Positions 17,692 through 26,709 are shown, counted from the stretch's first letter. The stretch is 52,207 nt of DNA from Pseudomonas sp. 8Z (GCF_902506535.1 NZ_LR733824.1:660318-712524); one strand, 5' to 3'. Notes: a model not told the origin generated them from the letters alone. A program made the numbers and translations.

Positions 17692-18348
17692 TTACTCCGA
17701 CTTGACCTGTTTTCCTTGATCTACGGCAGCTACCTTGGGCGCATCCTTGAGCTCGGCCTTGGGCGGCTGGCTGTACTTGGCGATCAGGCCGCGCATGGTG
17801 TCCGGCGAGGTCAGGAGGATTTCCACGCGGCGGTTAAGGGCACGCCCAGCAGCCGTGTCGTTGGCCGCACGTGGAGCATCGGAGCCGAGGCCCATGACCT
17901 GCAGACGGTTTTGCTTGAGGCCACTGAGGCGAAAGATCGAGGTGACGGCACGTGCACGTTGCTGACTCAGGTCAAGATTGGCGGCGGCGTCACCGCTGCT
18001 GTCGGCGTGGCCGAGCACCACCACGGCGACATCGTTGTCGGCTTCGAGCAGCTTGGCCACACGGGTGATCGGCCCCAGGCTGGCGGGCAGCAGCATTTGC
18101 GGGCGATCCGGGTTGAACGAGCCTTGCACCGGCGCGGTGACTACCAGCAGGTTCTCACGGCGCTCAAACTCGAAGTTGCTGCCTTTGACCGCCTCACGCA
18201 GTTTCGGCTCGTACTCGTCGAGCCAGGCACGCGTGACCTGCGGTGGTGGCATCACGGCAACCTTGGCGGCCTCTTCCTTCTTCTGGTCCGAACTGGAGCA
18301 GCCGGCCATCAGCAGGCAGCAGGTAAAGGCAATGATCTTGTTACGCAT
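17692..18348 (-). CDS. OmpA-domain lipoprotein
   Basis: 218 residues from ATG 18348, with GGGGGG just upstream. A lipobox (LMAGC, Cys17) gives a lipid-anchored protein. The C-terminal ~100 residues are an OmpA-like peptidoglycan-binding domain: VVVLGHADSSGD, LSQQRARAV and the closing GRALNRRVEILL. This matches the probable outer-membrane protein next to pdxH in P. aeruginosa (PA1048, from memory). It should tie the outer membrane to the cell wall; no more specific role is seen. Confidence 0.88.
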   Translation of the reverse strand: MRNKIIAFTCCLLMAGCSSSDQKKEEAAKVAVMPPPQVTRAWLDEYEPKLREAVKGSNFEFERRENLLVVTAPVQGSFNPDRPQMLLPASLGPITRVAKLLEADNDVAVVVLGHADSSGDAAANLDLSQQRARAVTSIFRLSGLKQNRLQVMGLGSDAPRAANDTAAGRALNRRVEILLTSPDTMRGLIAKYSQPPKAELKDAPKVAAVDQGKQVKSE

Positions 18349-18414
18349 GAAGCCCCCCAGGGTCTCAATCAATTCGAATTATTCGCAGCACCGCCAAGCC
18401 ATTTGGCCGGGCAG

Positions 18415-19560
18415 TTACAAGCATTGGGCCAAGGCTTTCGCCAGTTTTTGTGCACGCGGATCCATCAGCACATAGGGCCCCAGGTTGTTGATCACGAAAC
18501 CGAACGCGACATCGCGCTCAGGGTCGGCGAAGCCGCTCGAACCACCGGCCCCTGGATGGCCGAAGGCATTGCCGCCAAGGCCGTAGGTGGCGTTGGTCAC
18601 CTGGGCCTGGTCGAGCATGCAGCCGAGGCCAAAACGGGTGCGGGTGAGCAAGGTTTTGTCCTCGCCGACACCATGTTCACGGGTCATCTCGGCGAGCAGT
18701 TCGCTTTCCAGCAGACCGCCATCGAGCAGACCGGCGTAGAAACCGGCCAGGCTGCGGGCGTTGCCATGGCCGTTCGCCGCAGGCTGCTGCATACGCCGCC
18801 ACTCGGGCTTGTTGGTGCTGGTCATGATCGACGGCGGGTTGGTGAACGAGCGCGTACTCATGGCGCCGGCGTCGCTCATCATCACCTTGAGCAGACGTTG
18901 CGCGGCAGCGTCGCCAAGGTTGCCCTTGCCACGAGCGATATGCGCCACGCGGTCGAATTCGCTATCGGGCAGGCCAACGTGAAAATCCAGGCCCAGTGGC
19001 TTGGCGATGCGCGCGGCGATGCTCTCGCCGGGGCCGCGTCCTTCGACACGGCGAATCAGTTCGCCAATTAGCCAGCCATAGGTAATCGGTGCATAGCCCT
19101 GGCCTTCACCAAGCGACCACCAGGGCGTCTCGGCGGCCAGCGCGGCGGTCATGGTCGACCAGTCGTACAGCGCCTCGGCTGGCAAAGGCTCGCGCAGCGC
19201 GGGCAGACCGGCCTGATGGCAGAGCAGGTGACGCAGGGTGATGCGCTCCTTACCGGCTGCTGCGAACTCCGGCCAATAGCGGGCCACCGGGGCGTCGAGT
19301 TCGAGTTTGCCCTCGCCCACCAGTTGCAGGGCGACCACGGCCGCAAAGGGTTTGGTGCAGGAGAACAGGTTGGCGATGGTGTCGCTGTGCCAGGCTTGCT
19401 GGCCGTCCTTGTCCATCACCCCGGCCCAGATATCGACGACGGTTTCGCCGCCGACTTGGATACAGAGCGCGGCGCCGCGCTCCTGGGGATCGTCGAAGAG
19501 GCTGGCGAAGGCTTCCTTCACCGCCTCGAAGCGCAAGTCGAAATAACCCTGAACCTGCAC
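18415..19560 (-). CDS. Serine hydrolase of the beta-lactamase/esterase family
   Basis: 381 residues from GTG 19560, preceded by AAAGGAGT; an ATG at 19602 lacks such a site. Class-C-like motifs are present: Ser67-x-x-Lys70 (SCTK), a tyrosine motif in YAPITYGWL, and HPGAGG in place of KTG. These define the EstB/LACT family, which are esterases rather than true beta-lactamases. No signal peptide, so cytoplasmic. It is placed between the OmpA lipoprotein and dinG as in P. aeruginosa (PA1047, from memory). Confidence 0.9.
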   Translation of the reverse strand: MQVQGYFDLRFEAVKEAFASLFDDPQERGAALCIQVGGETVVDIWAGVMDKDGQQAWHSDTIANLFSCTKPFAAVVALQLVGEGKLELDAPVARYWPEFAAAGKERITLRHLLCHQAGLPALREPLPAEALYDWSTMTAALAAETPWWSLGEGQGYAPITYGWLIGELIRRVEGRGPGESIAARIAKPLGLDFHVGLPDSEFDRVAHIARGKGNLGDAAAQRLLKVMMSDAGAMSTRSFTNPPSIMTSTNKPEWRRMQQPAANGHGNARSLAGFYAGLLDGGLLESELLAEMTREHGVGEDKTLLTRTRFGLGCMLDQAQVTNATYGLGGNAFGHPGAGGSSGFADPERDVAFGFVINNLGPYVLMDPRAQKLAKALAQCL

Positions 19561-19633
19561 AGTTGACTCCTTTAAGGAATTTGCGCGCATTGTTTCAGCC
19601 AATGCGCCAGTTGGGAACCGCTACCAATCGACA

Positions 19634-19655
19634 AAACGCCCGCGCCACGGGCGTT
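19634..19655 (-). terminator. Terminator of dinG
   Basis: AAACGCCC - gcgcca - GGGCGTTT forms an 8-bp stem directly beyond the dinG stop codon on the minus strand, before the serine-hydrolase start. Confidence 0.6.
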
Positions 19656-21800
19656 TCAGTGGATTTCCCGACGAAAGGGTGGCAGTGCATTGAGAATCGC
19701 CTTGCCGTAGCGCTGGGTGACCACGCGCCGATCCAGCAGGGTGATGGTGCCGCGGTCGGCCTCGGTACGCAGCAGGCGCCCGCACGCCTGCACCAGGCGC
19801 AACGAGGCGTCGGGTACGGCGATCTCCATGAACGGGTTACCGCCGCGCGCCTCGATCCATTCGGCCAGCGCCGCCTCGACCGGGTCGTCCGGCACGGCGA
19901 AGGGAATCTTGGCGATCACCACATGCTCGCAGTAGGCGCCGGGCAGGTCGACCCCCTCGGCGAAGCTGGCCAGACCGAACAACACGCTCTCTTCGCCGGA
20001 GTCGACGCGCGCCTTGTGCTTGTTCAGGGTTTCCTGTTTGGACAGGTTGCCCTGGATGAACACGCGCTTGCGCCAGTCACGCTCCAGGCCGTCGAACACG
20101 TCCTGCATCTGCCGACGCGAGGAGAACAGCACCAGCGTGCCACGGCTGCCAGCCACCAGCGTCGGCAGCTCGCGGATGATCGCGGCGGTGTGCGCGGTGG
20201 CATCACGCGGGTCGGCCTTGAGGTCGGGCACGCGCAGCACGCCAGCATCGGCGTGGTGGAAGGGGCTCGGCACGATGGCGGTGACCGCCACCTTGGGCAG
20301 CCCGGCACGCATGCGGTAGCGGTCGAAGGTGCCCAGCGCGGTCAGCGTCGCGGAGGTCACCAGGCAGCCGTAAGCGACGTTCCACAGATTGCGACGCAGG
20401 GTTTCGGCGGCGAGGATCGGGCTGGCGTTGACCTCGATGTCGTACAGCGCGCCGCTCTCGGCCAGGGTCAACCAACGCGCCATGGGCGGGCTTTCTTCCG
20501 GGTCTTCGGCGGTGAAGGCCAGCCACAGTTCCCAATTACCCTTGGCCCGCGCCATCAGGCTGCCGAATAGCGGGTACCACTCCTCGGCCTGGTGGCTGGC
20601 GATGCCCACGGCGCCCTCGCCGTCCATCGCTTCCTTGAGCAGTTCGGTTACGCCGGTAAACAGGTCGTTGAGTTTGGAGAAGCCTTTCTTCAGCTCCAGC
20701 CCGAGCTCGGTCAGGTGCTCCGGCACCACGCCGCCGACGAAGCGATGACGCGGGCGTTCGCGCCCTTCCATGTCCTCACCAGCCTTGAAGTCGGCAAGCT
20801 CTTCGCAGGCGGTGAACATGAACTGCTGCTGGGTCTTCAGCTCACGGGCCAGCTCCGGCACCTGTTCGATCAGGCGGCCGAGGTCGCCCGGCAGCGGGTT
20901 CTGCGCCAGCAGCTTGGTCAGGTTCTTGTCGATTTGGGTCAGCCACTCGCTGGTCGAGCGCAGGCGGGTGAAATGGGCAAAGTGGCCGATGGCCTTGTCC
21001 GGCAGGTGGTGGCCTTCGTCGAACACGTAGAGGGTTTCACGCGGGTCGGGCAGCACCGCGCCGCCGCCAAGTGCGAGGTCGGCCAGCACCATGTCGTGGT
21101 TGGTGACGATCACATCGACCTTGCCCATGCCCTCGCGCGCTTTGTAGAAGGCGCATTGCTGGAAGTTCGGGCAATGGCGGTTGGTGCACTGGCTGTGGTC
21201 GGTGGTCAGTTGCGCCCAGCGGCTGTCTTCCAGCTCTTCGGGCCAACTGTCGCGGTCGCCGTCCCATTTGTTGCCGGCGAGCTTTTCGATCATCGCGTTG
21301 AACAGCTTCTGGCCCTGCTCGTCGACGTCGAGCTTGAAGCCTTCGTCCTCGAACAACTGCGCCGTGGCGCTTTGCGCGGCGCCGTCCTGCAGCAGGTTGT
21401 CGAGCTTGGACAGGCACAGGTAGCGACCACGCCCCTTGGCCAGGGCAAAGCTGAAGTTCAGGCCGCTGTTGCGCAACAGATCGGGCAGATCCTTGTGCAC
21501 GATCTGCTCCTGCAACGCCACGGTGGCGGTGGCGATCACCAGGCGCTTGCCGGCCGCTTTGGCGGTGGGGATGGTGGCCAGGCTGTAGGCCACCGTCTTG
21601 CCGGTGCCGGTTCCGGCCTCCACGGCCACAACGGCAGGCTCGCCCAGGCGCTTGCCCTCGTCGTCGCTCTTGATGGTGCCGAGCACCTTGGCGATCTCGG
21701 CGATCATCAACCGCTGGCCGTAGCGAGGCTTGAGCGACTTGGCCTCAAGGAAGCGGGAATAGGCGCCCTGGATCTGGGACTTGAGTTCGGTGCTGAGCAT
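19656..21800 (-). CDS. dinG: ATP-dependent DNA helicase DinG
   Basis: 714 residues. An XPD-like superfamily-2 helicase with a 4Fe-4S cluster: Walker A EAGTGTGKT (61-69), four cluster cysteines Cys129, Cys205, Cys210 and Cys216, Walker B box DEGH (261-264), and the late motifs FGLASFAEGVDLPG and LVQACGRLLR. DinG unwinds R-loops, D-loops and G-quadruplexes with 5'-3' polarity during DNA damage. ATG 21800 was chosen for its agreement with the family; the ribosome-binding site is weak. A LexA box lies 21 bp upstream, so it is SOS-controlled as in E. coli. Confidence 0.96.
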   Translation of the reverse strand: MLSTELKSQIQGAYSRFLEAKSLKPRYGQRLMIAEIAKVLGTIKSDDEGKRLGEPAVVAVEAGTGTGKTVAYSLATIPTAKAAGKRLVIATATVALQEQIVHKDLPDLLRNSGLNFSFALAKGRGRYLCLSKLDNLLQDGAAQSATAQLFEDEGFKLDVDEQGQKLFNAMIEKLAGNKWDGDRDSWPEELEDSRWAQLTTDHSQCTNRHCPNFQQCAFYKAREGMGKVDVIVTNHDMVLADLALGGGAVLPDPRETLYVFDEGHHLPDKAIGHFAHFTRLRSTSEWLTQIDKNLTKLLAQNPLPGDLGRLIEQVPELARELKTQQQFMFTACEELADFKAGEDMEGRERPRHRFVGGVVPEHLTELGLELKKGFSKLNDLFTGVTELLKEAMDGEGAVGIASHQAEEWYPLFGSLMARAKGNWELWLAFTAEDPEESPPMARWLTLAESGALYDIEVNASPILAAETLRRNLWNVAYGCLVTSATLTALGTFDRYRMRAGLPKVAVTAIVPSPFHHADAGVLRVPDLKADPRDATAHTAAIIRELPTLVAGSRGTLVLFSSRRQMQDVFDGLERDWRKRVFIQGNLSKQETLNKHKARVDSGEESVLFGLASFAEGVDLPGAYCEHVVIAKIPFAVPDDPVEAALAEWIEARGGNPFMEIAVPDASLRLVQACGRLLRTEADRGTITLLDRRVVTQRYGKAILNALPPFRREIH

Positions 21801-21820
21801 GGATTCTGAAACGAAAAAGG

Positions 21821-21836
21821 CTGGATAAATTTTCAG
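21821..21836. promoter_or_regulatory. LexA (SOS) box
   Basis: CTGGATAAATTTTCAG matches the CTG-N10-CAG LexA consensus with an A/T-rich centre. It lies 21 bp upstream of dinG and 96 bp upstream of the divergent membrane-protein gene. Both would be repressed by LexA; in P. aeruginosa the equivalent pair is, from memory, listed in the SOS regulon. Confidence 0.8.
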
Positions 21837-21931
21837 TATTCGCGGAGCGGTGGCTATCATAACGCGCCAATCGATCCGGCGCAGAACCCTGTGCCAAATC
21901 GATCATGAGAACAACCGACAGGAGAGGCCCG

Positions 21932-22396
21932 ATGACCGTCTACGCACCGCTCTACACCCTGCACTTGCTGGCTGCCCTGATCTGGGTCGGCGGCATGTTT
22001 TTCGCTTGGATGATCCTGCGCCCCGCCGCCGTCGAGGTGCTGGACGCTCCTGCCCGCCTGCGCCTGTGGCTGAACGTGTTCAAGCGCTTCTTCGTTTGGG
22101 TATGGGCCGCGGTGCTGGTGCTGCCGGTGACAGGCATGGGCATGCTGCACGCGGGCTATGGTGGCTTCGACGGCGCACCACGCTACGTGCACATCATGAT
22201 GGGCTTGTATCTGGTGATGCTGGCGCTGTTTCTGCGCATACAGGCCCTGCAACTGCCGGAGCTGCGCCGCGCCGTGGAAGCAGAAGACTGGCCAGCCGGC
22301 GGTCAGGTACTGGGGCGCATTCGCCGTGTAGTCGGCAGTAATCTGTCGATCGGCATGGCGCTGATCGCGCTGGTGGCCATGCGCCCGTCGTTCTGA
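21932..22396 (+). CDS. CopD-like four-helix membrane protein
   Basis: 154 residues from ATG 21932, preceded by GGAG. Four hydrophobic helices with His and Trp residues near their ends (LYTLHLLAALIWVGGMFFAWM, FVWVWAAVLVLPVTGMGML, YVHIMMGLYLVMLALFLRI) fit the CopD/copper-resistance-D-like domain or a related cytochrome b-type fold. Function unknown. It is divergent from dinG and could share its LexA box, which would make it an SOS-responsive membrane protein. Confidence 0.82.
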   Translation: MTVYAPLYTLHLLAALIWVGGMFFAWMILRPAAVEVLDAPARLRLWLNVFKRFFVWVWAAVLVLPVTGMGMLHAGYGGFDGAPRYVHIMMGLYLVMLALFLRIQALQLPELRRAVEAEDWPAGGQVLGRIRRVVGSNLSIGMALIALVAMRPSF

Positions 22397-22406
22397 GTGG
22401 CAAACA

Positions 22407-22430
22407 AGCGCCGGGCTCGCACCCGGCGCT
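22407..22430. terminator. Hairpin between convergent genes
   Basis: AGCGCCGGG - ctcgca - CCCGGCGCT is a perfect 9-bp stem placed between the convergent stops at 22396 and 22436. There is no clear T-tract. Confidence 0.5.
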
Positions 22431-22435
22431 CTGAC

Positions 22436-23197
22436 TCAGAAGCGCAATACCTGCAGATCCCCTTCGGGGCCAGGACTGCCTTCACGCCCCGGTTCGCCCG
22501 AACGGCCATCCGGCGCGCCCTTGACGTCATACAGCCAGCAATCTTTGGTAGCACCACCGCGGCCACCACGACCAGCCGCTCCCGCCTTGCCACCGGCACC
22601 GCCTGCAAGCAGCACGTTCAACTTCTCCTGCGGCACCTCACTCGGCACTTCCAGGGTGACCTTGCCACCCGGCGCGCCCGGATGGCCGTCACTACCATCC
22701 TGGCCATCGTAGCCAGCGCTGGCGCTGCCCCAGGTGCAACCGCCCGGCTTCCCGTGAGCGCCATCGAGCCCGGCATAACCCGGCGTACCGCGCCCACCGC
22801 GCACATCCAGCGTCAGCGACTCTAGAGTCAGCTTGTGCATCTTCACACGAATCTCACGCCCCGCTGTAGCCGGATGACGGTAGGTGCCGGGCGCGCCCTT
22901 GGCACTGATCCAGGCGCCATCGCCAACATCGGCGTCGAACACTTCGAGGCGCAGAGGCTGGTCGCTCGGCGCTACGCCAATATGGGCATCGCGACCCATC
23001 AGCAGTTGGCCGATGCGCAGCTCTTTGACCGTGGCGGGAATCATCAGCGTCGCCTGATCCTTCACCTCCACGCGGTCAAGCTGCAACACGCTCGCTGAGG
23101 TGGGCAGGCGCATCAAGGTGTGGCTGGCCACGCGGATCTGCGAATCGGCCATGGCCGTCGCCGCACACAAAGACAAGGCCAATGCCAGGCTACGCAT
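22436..23197 (-). CDS. Secreted collagen-like glycine-repeat protein
   Basis: 253 residues from ATG 23197, with AGGAGG upstream. Signal peptide (1-19, ending ATAMA). A mixed N-terminal domain of ~110 residues is followed by blocks of Gly-x-y triplets: GTPGYAGLDGAHGKPGG, GYDGQDGSDGHPGAPGG, then GGAGGKAGAAGRGGRGG and GEPGREGSPGPEGD near the end. Two cysteines (CTWG, DCWLYD) flank the blocks and may form a disulphide. Collagen-like bacterial proteins are usually exported and structural; function here is unknown. It overlaps the end of the preceding small membrane-protein gene by 8 bp. Confidence 0.8.
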   Translation of the reverse strand: MRSLALALSLCAATAMADSQIRVASHTLMRLPTSASVLQLDRVEVKDQATLMIPATVKELRIGQLLMGRDAHIGVAPSDQPLRLEVFDADVGDGAWISAKGAPGTYRHPATAGREIRVKMHKLTLESLTLDVRGGRGTPGYAGLDGAHGKPGGCTWGSASAGYDGQDGSDGHPGAPGGKVTLEVPSEVPQEKLNVLLAGGAGGKAGAAGRGGRGGATKDCWLYDVKGAPDGRSGEPGREGSPGPEGDLQVLRF

Positions 23198-23492
23198 GGG
23201 CCACCTCCTGATCGGCAACGCTCGTAGGCGCAGGCGCCGACACCTTGCGTAACGGATAGAGGTGAAAGATACCGAACAGCAGCACTTGAAGACGCTCATG
23301 CAGCAGGCTGCCACGTGCCGCCAGGAGATTGGCGAACAGCCACAATTGCAAGCCATGCAACAGCAACAGGCAGGCGCCCAGCACGTAGATCATCTGCTCG
23401 AACGGGCTATCCAGCCACCTAGCCAACGCCGCCGCGAAGACCAGCCAGAACGCCCCGGCCAACACCTTGCCGAGCATCATCAGTACCTTCAT
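23190..23492 (-). CDS. DUF1145-type small membrane protein
   Basis: 100 residues from ATG 23492. Two hydrophobic helices, VLMMLGKVLAGAFWLVFAAAL and MIYVLGACLLLLHGLQLWLF, with a basic C-terminal tail, resemble the DUF1145/YhhL family of unknown function. An upstream ATG at 23585 would add an unrelated cysteine-rich leader and is rejected. It is coupled to the collagen-like gene by an 8-bp overlap. Confidence 0.8.
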   Translation of the reverse strand: MKVLMMLGKVLAGAFWLVFAAALARWLDSPFEQMIYVLGACLLLLHGLQLWLFANLLAARGSLLHERLQVLLFGIFHLYPLRKVSAPAPTSVADQEVAHA

Positions 23493-23615
23493 CCTGCCCT
23501 CGTTTACGTTTTTCTGATGGGTGCAGCACGTTAACCGGTCGCGCAGACAACCACCAGAGCAACGCGCGATATCCATGCCTTGCACCTTTCCAGTCAGGCA
23601 CCACCTGAAAAAACG

Positions 23616-23647
23616 AAGCCCCGCCTGGCTTACGCCAGACGGGGCTT
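23616..23647 (-). terminator. Rho-independent terminator of the OmpA-lipoprotein gene
   Basis: AAGCCCCGCCTGGC and GCCAGACGGGGCTT pair with one or two mismatches; on the minus strand the stem is followed by CGTTTTTT. It lies 17 bp beyond the stop at 23664. Confidence 0.8.
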
Positions 23648-23663
23648 GCTGACACGCCCGGAA

Positions 23664-24296
23664 TCAGGGGCGCGCTTCGACGGCAGCCTCTACGCGACGG
23701 TTGATGGCACGGCCTTCGGCAGTGGCATTGTCAGCCACCGGACGGGACTCGCCATAACCCACGGCATTGATGCGACCACCTTCGACACCATATTGGTTGA
23801 CCAGCACGTCACGCACGGCCTTGGCACGGCGCTCAGACAGACCCTGGTTGTATTTATCGCTACCCACGGAGTCGGTGTGCCCTTCAACCACGGTGCTGGT
23901 GGACGGATACTGCTTCATGAAGTCAGCCAGTGCCTTGATGTCGCCGTAGCTGTCCTGCTTGACCTGCGCTTTGTCGAAGTCGAACTTGACGTCCAGCTCA
24001 ACGCGCACCGCTTCCATCGGCTCCGGCGCGGCTGGCTCCTCGACGACGACTTCTTCCTCGACCACGGCTACCTGCTGCGCATCGGCACCGTGCACCCAGC
24101 AATAGGCTGCGCCCATGCCAGCGCCGACCAGTGCGCCGCCCCCCGCCCAACTAGAACTTTCAATTGCACCCAACGCCGCACCACCGACACCGCCAACGGC
24201 AGCACAGGTAGGCCAATCGGTCTTCTGCAGACCGGCGCAACCAGTCAGCAGGGTGCTGGCCAGAATCAGGGGTACTGCATTCCTTGTGATACTCAT
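23664..24296 (-). CDS. OmpA-family outer-membrane lipoprotein with glycine-zipper
   Basis: 210 residues. Lipobox LLTGC (Cys20). Residues ~33-68 are a glycine-zipper-like segment (GGVGGAALGA…GGGALVGAGMGAA), then an acidic EEEVVVEEP linker, then an OmpA-like domain: KFDFDKAQV, VEGHTDSVGSDKYNQGLSERRA and GRAINRRVEAAV. It matches the PA1041-type protein next to this locus in P. aeruginosa (memory). Peptidoglycan-linked envelope structure is the likely role. Confidence 0.9.
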   Translation of the reverse strand: MSITRNAVPLILASTLLTGCAGLQKTDWPTCAAVGGVGGAALGAIESSSWAGGGALVGAGMGAAYCWVHGADAQQVAVVEEEVVVEEPAAPEPMEAVRVELDVKFDFDKAQVKQDSYGDIKALADFMKQYPSTSTVVEGHTDSVGSDKYNQGLSERRAKAVRDVLVNQYGVEGGRINAVGYGESRPVADNATAEGRAINRRVEAAVEARP

Positions 24297-24481
24297 AGTT
24301 TTAGGTCTCCAATATTCATCGGCCCATAACCGATCCTCAACCAGTAAAGACGGCTATCAGGTGATATGCCAGTTATGCCTTTTTCCACGATGATGCATGC
24401 GCCCTAATGGCGCGTTCCCTGCCGAAATGGCAGTGAATGACGCACTGGGTTAGCCTTTGCCTCCCAGCCCGAGGACGCCAG

Positions 24482-24979
24482 ATGACCAGCACCCCCTCTT
24501 CCCGTACCCCTCAGCAGGCTCTAGCTGCCCTGCTCGACCGCTACGCCCCGCAGCATCTGCTATTGGTTGGCGCCAGCGCCCTGCCTGCCGTCAGCGCCTT
24601 CCAAGACGCCCATCCACAGTGTTGCATAGATATCGCACCTGCCGCGCCACTGGCTGCCGAGTTACGCGGCAAGCGCTACGATCTGGCGCTGCTGATCGAT
24701 TGCCTGGAGCACCTGCCCAAGAAACAAGGGCTGGAACTGCTCGGTGGTATTCGCAACCTTAATGCCAACCGCGTCGCCACCCTAGTGGATATGCACGCCT
24801 GCGACTGGCAAGAAACCGACTTTTATTCCCTCGCGATGCAAGCCAGCGAATGCTTCCAGCGTGAAGGCCAAGTGCTACATCTGTTCACCTATGATCTACT
24901 CGATTACAAGCAAGTTCCCGACTGGTTGAATGCAAAGTTCTGGGCCAACCCCGAGCTTTTCGGCAAATACTGGTGGTGA
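24482..24979 (+). CDS. Uncharacterised protein, degenerate methyltransferase-like
   Basis: 165 residues from ATG 24482, with GAGG upstream. Weak features of a class I SAM methyltransferase fold are seen: LLLVGAS where motif I would be and [18 protein letters not shown], like the common 'D-x-LEHL' strand, but the glycine-rich SAM loop is not intact. The C-terminal [12 protein letters not shown] is characteristic of a Pseudomonas-wide DUF family (probably DUF6231). Function unknown. The YchJ-like gene starts 4 bp after its stop. Confidence 0.78.
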   Translation: MTSTPSSRTPQQALAALLDRYAPQHLLLVGASALPAVSAFQDAHPQCCIDIAPAAPLAAELRGKRYDLALLIDCLEHLPKKQGLELLGGIRNLNANRVATLVDMHACDWQETDFYSLAMQASECFQREGQVLHLFTYDLLDYKQVPDWLNAKFWANPELFGKYWW

Positions 24980-24983
24980 GGCG

Positions 24984-25463
24984 ATGAATACTGCGATTTC
25001 CAACTGCCCTTGCGGCAGCGGCGACCCACTGGCGCAGTGCTGCGGGCGCTACCACGCGGGCACCCCAGCCCCCAGCGCCGAGCAACTCATGCGCTCGCGC
25101 TACAGTGCTTACGTGCTGGGCCTGGTGGACTATCTGGTAGCCACCACCTTACCAGCTCAGCAAGCCCACTTGGACCGTAACGCCATCGCGGCCTGGAGCG
25201 CACAGAGCACCTGGCTCGGCCTGGAGGTACAAGGCAGCGAAGTATTCGGCGGCAAACCTGAGCATGCTCAGGTCACCTTCACTGCACGCTGGCATGACGC
25301 GGCAGGCGAGCACAGCCACCGCGAATGCTCCGCCTTCGTTCAGCACGAGGGGCACTGGTATTTCATCGACCCAACCGCCCCCCTCAAGGCAGGCCGCAAC
25401 GATCCGTGCCCCTGCGGCAGTGGGCAAAAGTTCAAGAAATGCTGCAGCACCTATTTAGGATGA
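24984..25463 (+). CDS. ychJ: YchJ-family protein with two SEC-C motifs
   Basis: 159 residues. It begins with [17 protein letters not shown] and ends with the zinc-binding SEC-C motif [16 protein letters not shown]. The centre ([18 protein letters not shown] … HWYFIDP) is the NTF2-like YchJ domain. E. coli YchJ has the same layout; its role is not settled. Start at 24984 follows TGAGG; it is co-transcribed with the preceding gene. Confidence 0.9.
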   Translation: MNTAISNCPCGSGDPLAQCCGRYHAGTPAPSAEQLMRSRYSAYVLGLVDYLVATTLPAQQAHLDRNAIAAWSAQSTWLGLEVQGSEVFGGKPEHAQVTFTARWHDAAGEHSHRECSAFVQHEGHWYFIDPTAPLKAGRNDPCPCGSGQKFKKCCSTYLG

Positions 25464-25544
25464 AGACCTGACAAGCGCCCATGCATCTGCTTGAGTTGAC
25501 GGCGCCGGGCCAGCCAACGCCCGCGTTCAACAAAGGAGATGTAT

Positions 25545-26666
25545 ATGCACAAGCAACATGGTATCGCCCTCGTTCTGGCCAGCCTGCTGGCCGGTTGCGC
25601 CAGTGTCCCCAGCGGGCAATCGGGGAATGTCATCGACCTAGGCGACAGCCAGCGCGTCACGCGCCTGTTCGCCTACCCCAACAATTGCAACGTAATCTGC
25701 TTTCGTGACTGGACGCTGGAACAGACTGTCGAGCACTACCTTGGCCAAAGCCTGCAACGCGACGGCTACCCGCAGGCCAGCGTCAAGGTGAAGCGCGAAG
25801 GCGAGCGCATCCAGGCCTATTTCAGTGGCGTACCGGATGGTTACGGCAAACCGTTGCAGCAGTTGCTCGACGCAGGCGAACTGGCCTACGACGGCGCCAG
25901 CCGCCTGAACAAGGATGGTAAATGGGCGTATGACTGGTATTTCTTCCTGCCCTTGGGCATGGCGCTGGAGAACCGCAAGAGCGTCGAGTTGCTGCACTTC
26001 CCACCGGACTATTCGCTGACCCAGGCACAAGACTACCTGGAGTCCAAAACAACCGACCGCTGGGCCGCACTACTCGGCTACAACGGCATCGCCCTGGCGC
26101 AGACACCGGCCTACCAAACCATCGTCGACATCGCCCCCATTGCCGCGCCCGCCAACGCGGGCAGCACACTGGAGGGCGTTTACGGCTACTTCAACAACTA
26201 CCAACAACGCATGGTCAGCGAACTCAGCGCAGGCAAAAATGGAGCAAGCCTGCCCATGGTTGCCTTCGGCAGCCCAGTGCGTAGCTGGGTTAAGCAGCAA
26301 TACGGCGTCAATCTGCCAGTACTCGGCCTGGGGCAAATCACACCTGCACCTAATACCTCAGTCGCTGTACTGGGCGCCAACCACCCCAGCTATATCTGGT
26401 ACGCCGCTGACCCTGCCAACAATCAAGGCAACCAGGCCAAAGCCGACGCTACGGGCATCAAGGTGATGGGGGAGGATCTCAGCGCCGCCTGCTGGCAAGC
26501 GGACATGGGGCAACAACCAGCGGCCAATGCCCAGCAAACACTCGATAGCTGCAAGCAGAAGTGGCAGGTCACGAACAAGCTACAGACCTGCGAGCTGTTC
26601 TATACAACCGTGCGCAACCTCAAGCCCGAAGAGGCCGAGGCCAAGTGCATGAAAAACGCAAGCTAA
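25545..26666 (+). CDS. Uncharacterised lipoprotein
   Basis: 373 residues from ATG 25545, which has AAGGAG at 6 bp; the ATG at 25539 touches that site and is less likely. Lipobox LLAGC (Cys18). A cysteine pair in NNCNVICFRDW and four more cysteines in the last 80 residues (ACWQ, DSCKQ, QTCELF, AKCMKN) suggest periplasmic disulphides. The middle part contains a segment that looks like alpha/beta structure (VAVLGANHPSYIWYAAD). I do not recognise the family. It is followed by a strong hairpin. Confidence 0.8.
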   Translation: MHKQHGIALVLASLLAGCASVPSGQSGNVIDLGDSQRVTRLFAYPNNCNVICFRDWTLEQTVEHYLGQSLQRDGYPQASVKVKREGERIQAYFSGVPDGYGKPLQQLLDAGELAYDGASRLNKDGKWAYDWYFFLPLGMALENRKSVELLHFPPDYSLTQAQDYLESKTTDRWAALLGYNGIALAQTPAYQTIVDIAPIAAPANAGSTLEGVYGYFNNYQQRMVSELSAGKNGASLPMVAFGSPVRSWVKQQYGVNLPVLGLGQITPAPNTSVAVLGANHPSYIWYAADPANNQGNQAKADATGIKVMGEDLSAACWQADMGQQPAANAQQTLDSCKQKWQVTNKLQTCELFYTTVRNLKPEEAEAKCMKNAS

Positions 26667-26672
26667 TTGGCC

Positions 26673-26709
26673 GCAAACGCCGCGCCATCGCCGATGTCGC
26701 GGCGTTTGC
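26673..26709. terminator. Hairpin between convergent genes
   Basis: GCAAACGCCGCG - ccatcgccgatgt - CGCGGCGTTTGC is a perfect 12-bp stem between the convergent stops at 26666 and 26717. It likely ends transcription from both sides though the T-tract is poor. Confidence 0.65.

Noticed and set aside
17674..19071. 465-codon plus-strand frame over the OmpA lipoprotein and serine hydrolase
   Set aside because: Antisense to two well-supported genes; histidine/glycine-rich composition typical of a shadow frame.
18415..19560. Antibiotic-resistance beta-lactamase
   Set aside because: SxxK motif is present but there is no signal peptide and no KTG; it is the EstB-type esterase conserved at this locus.
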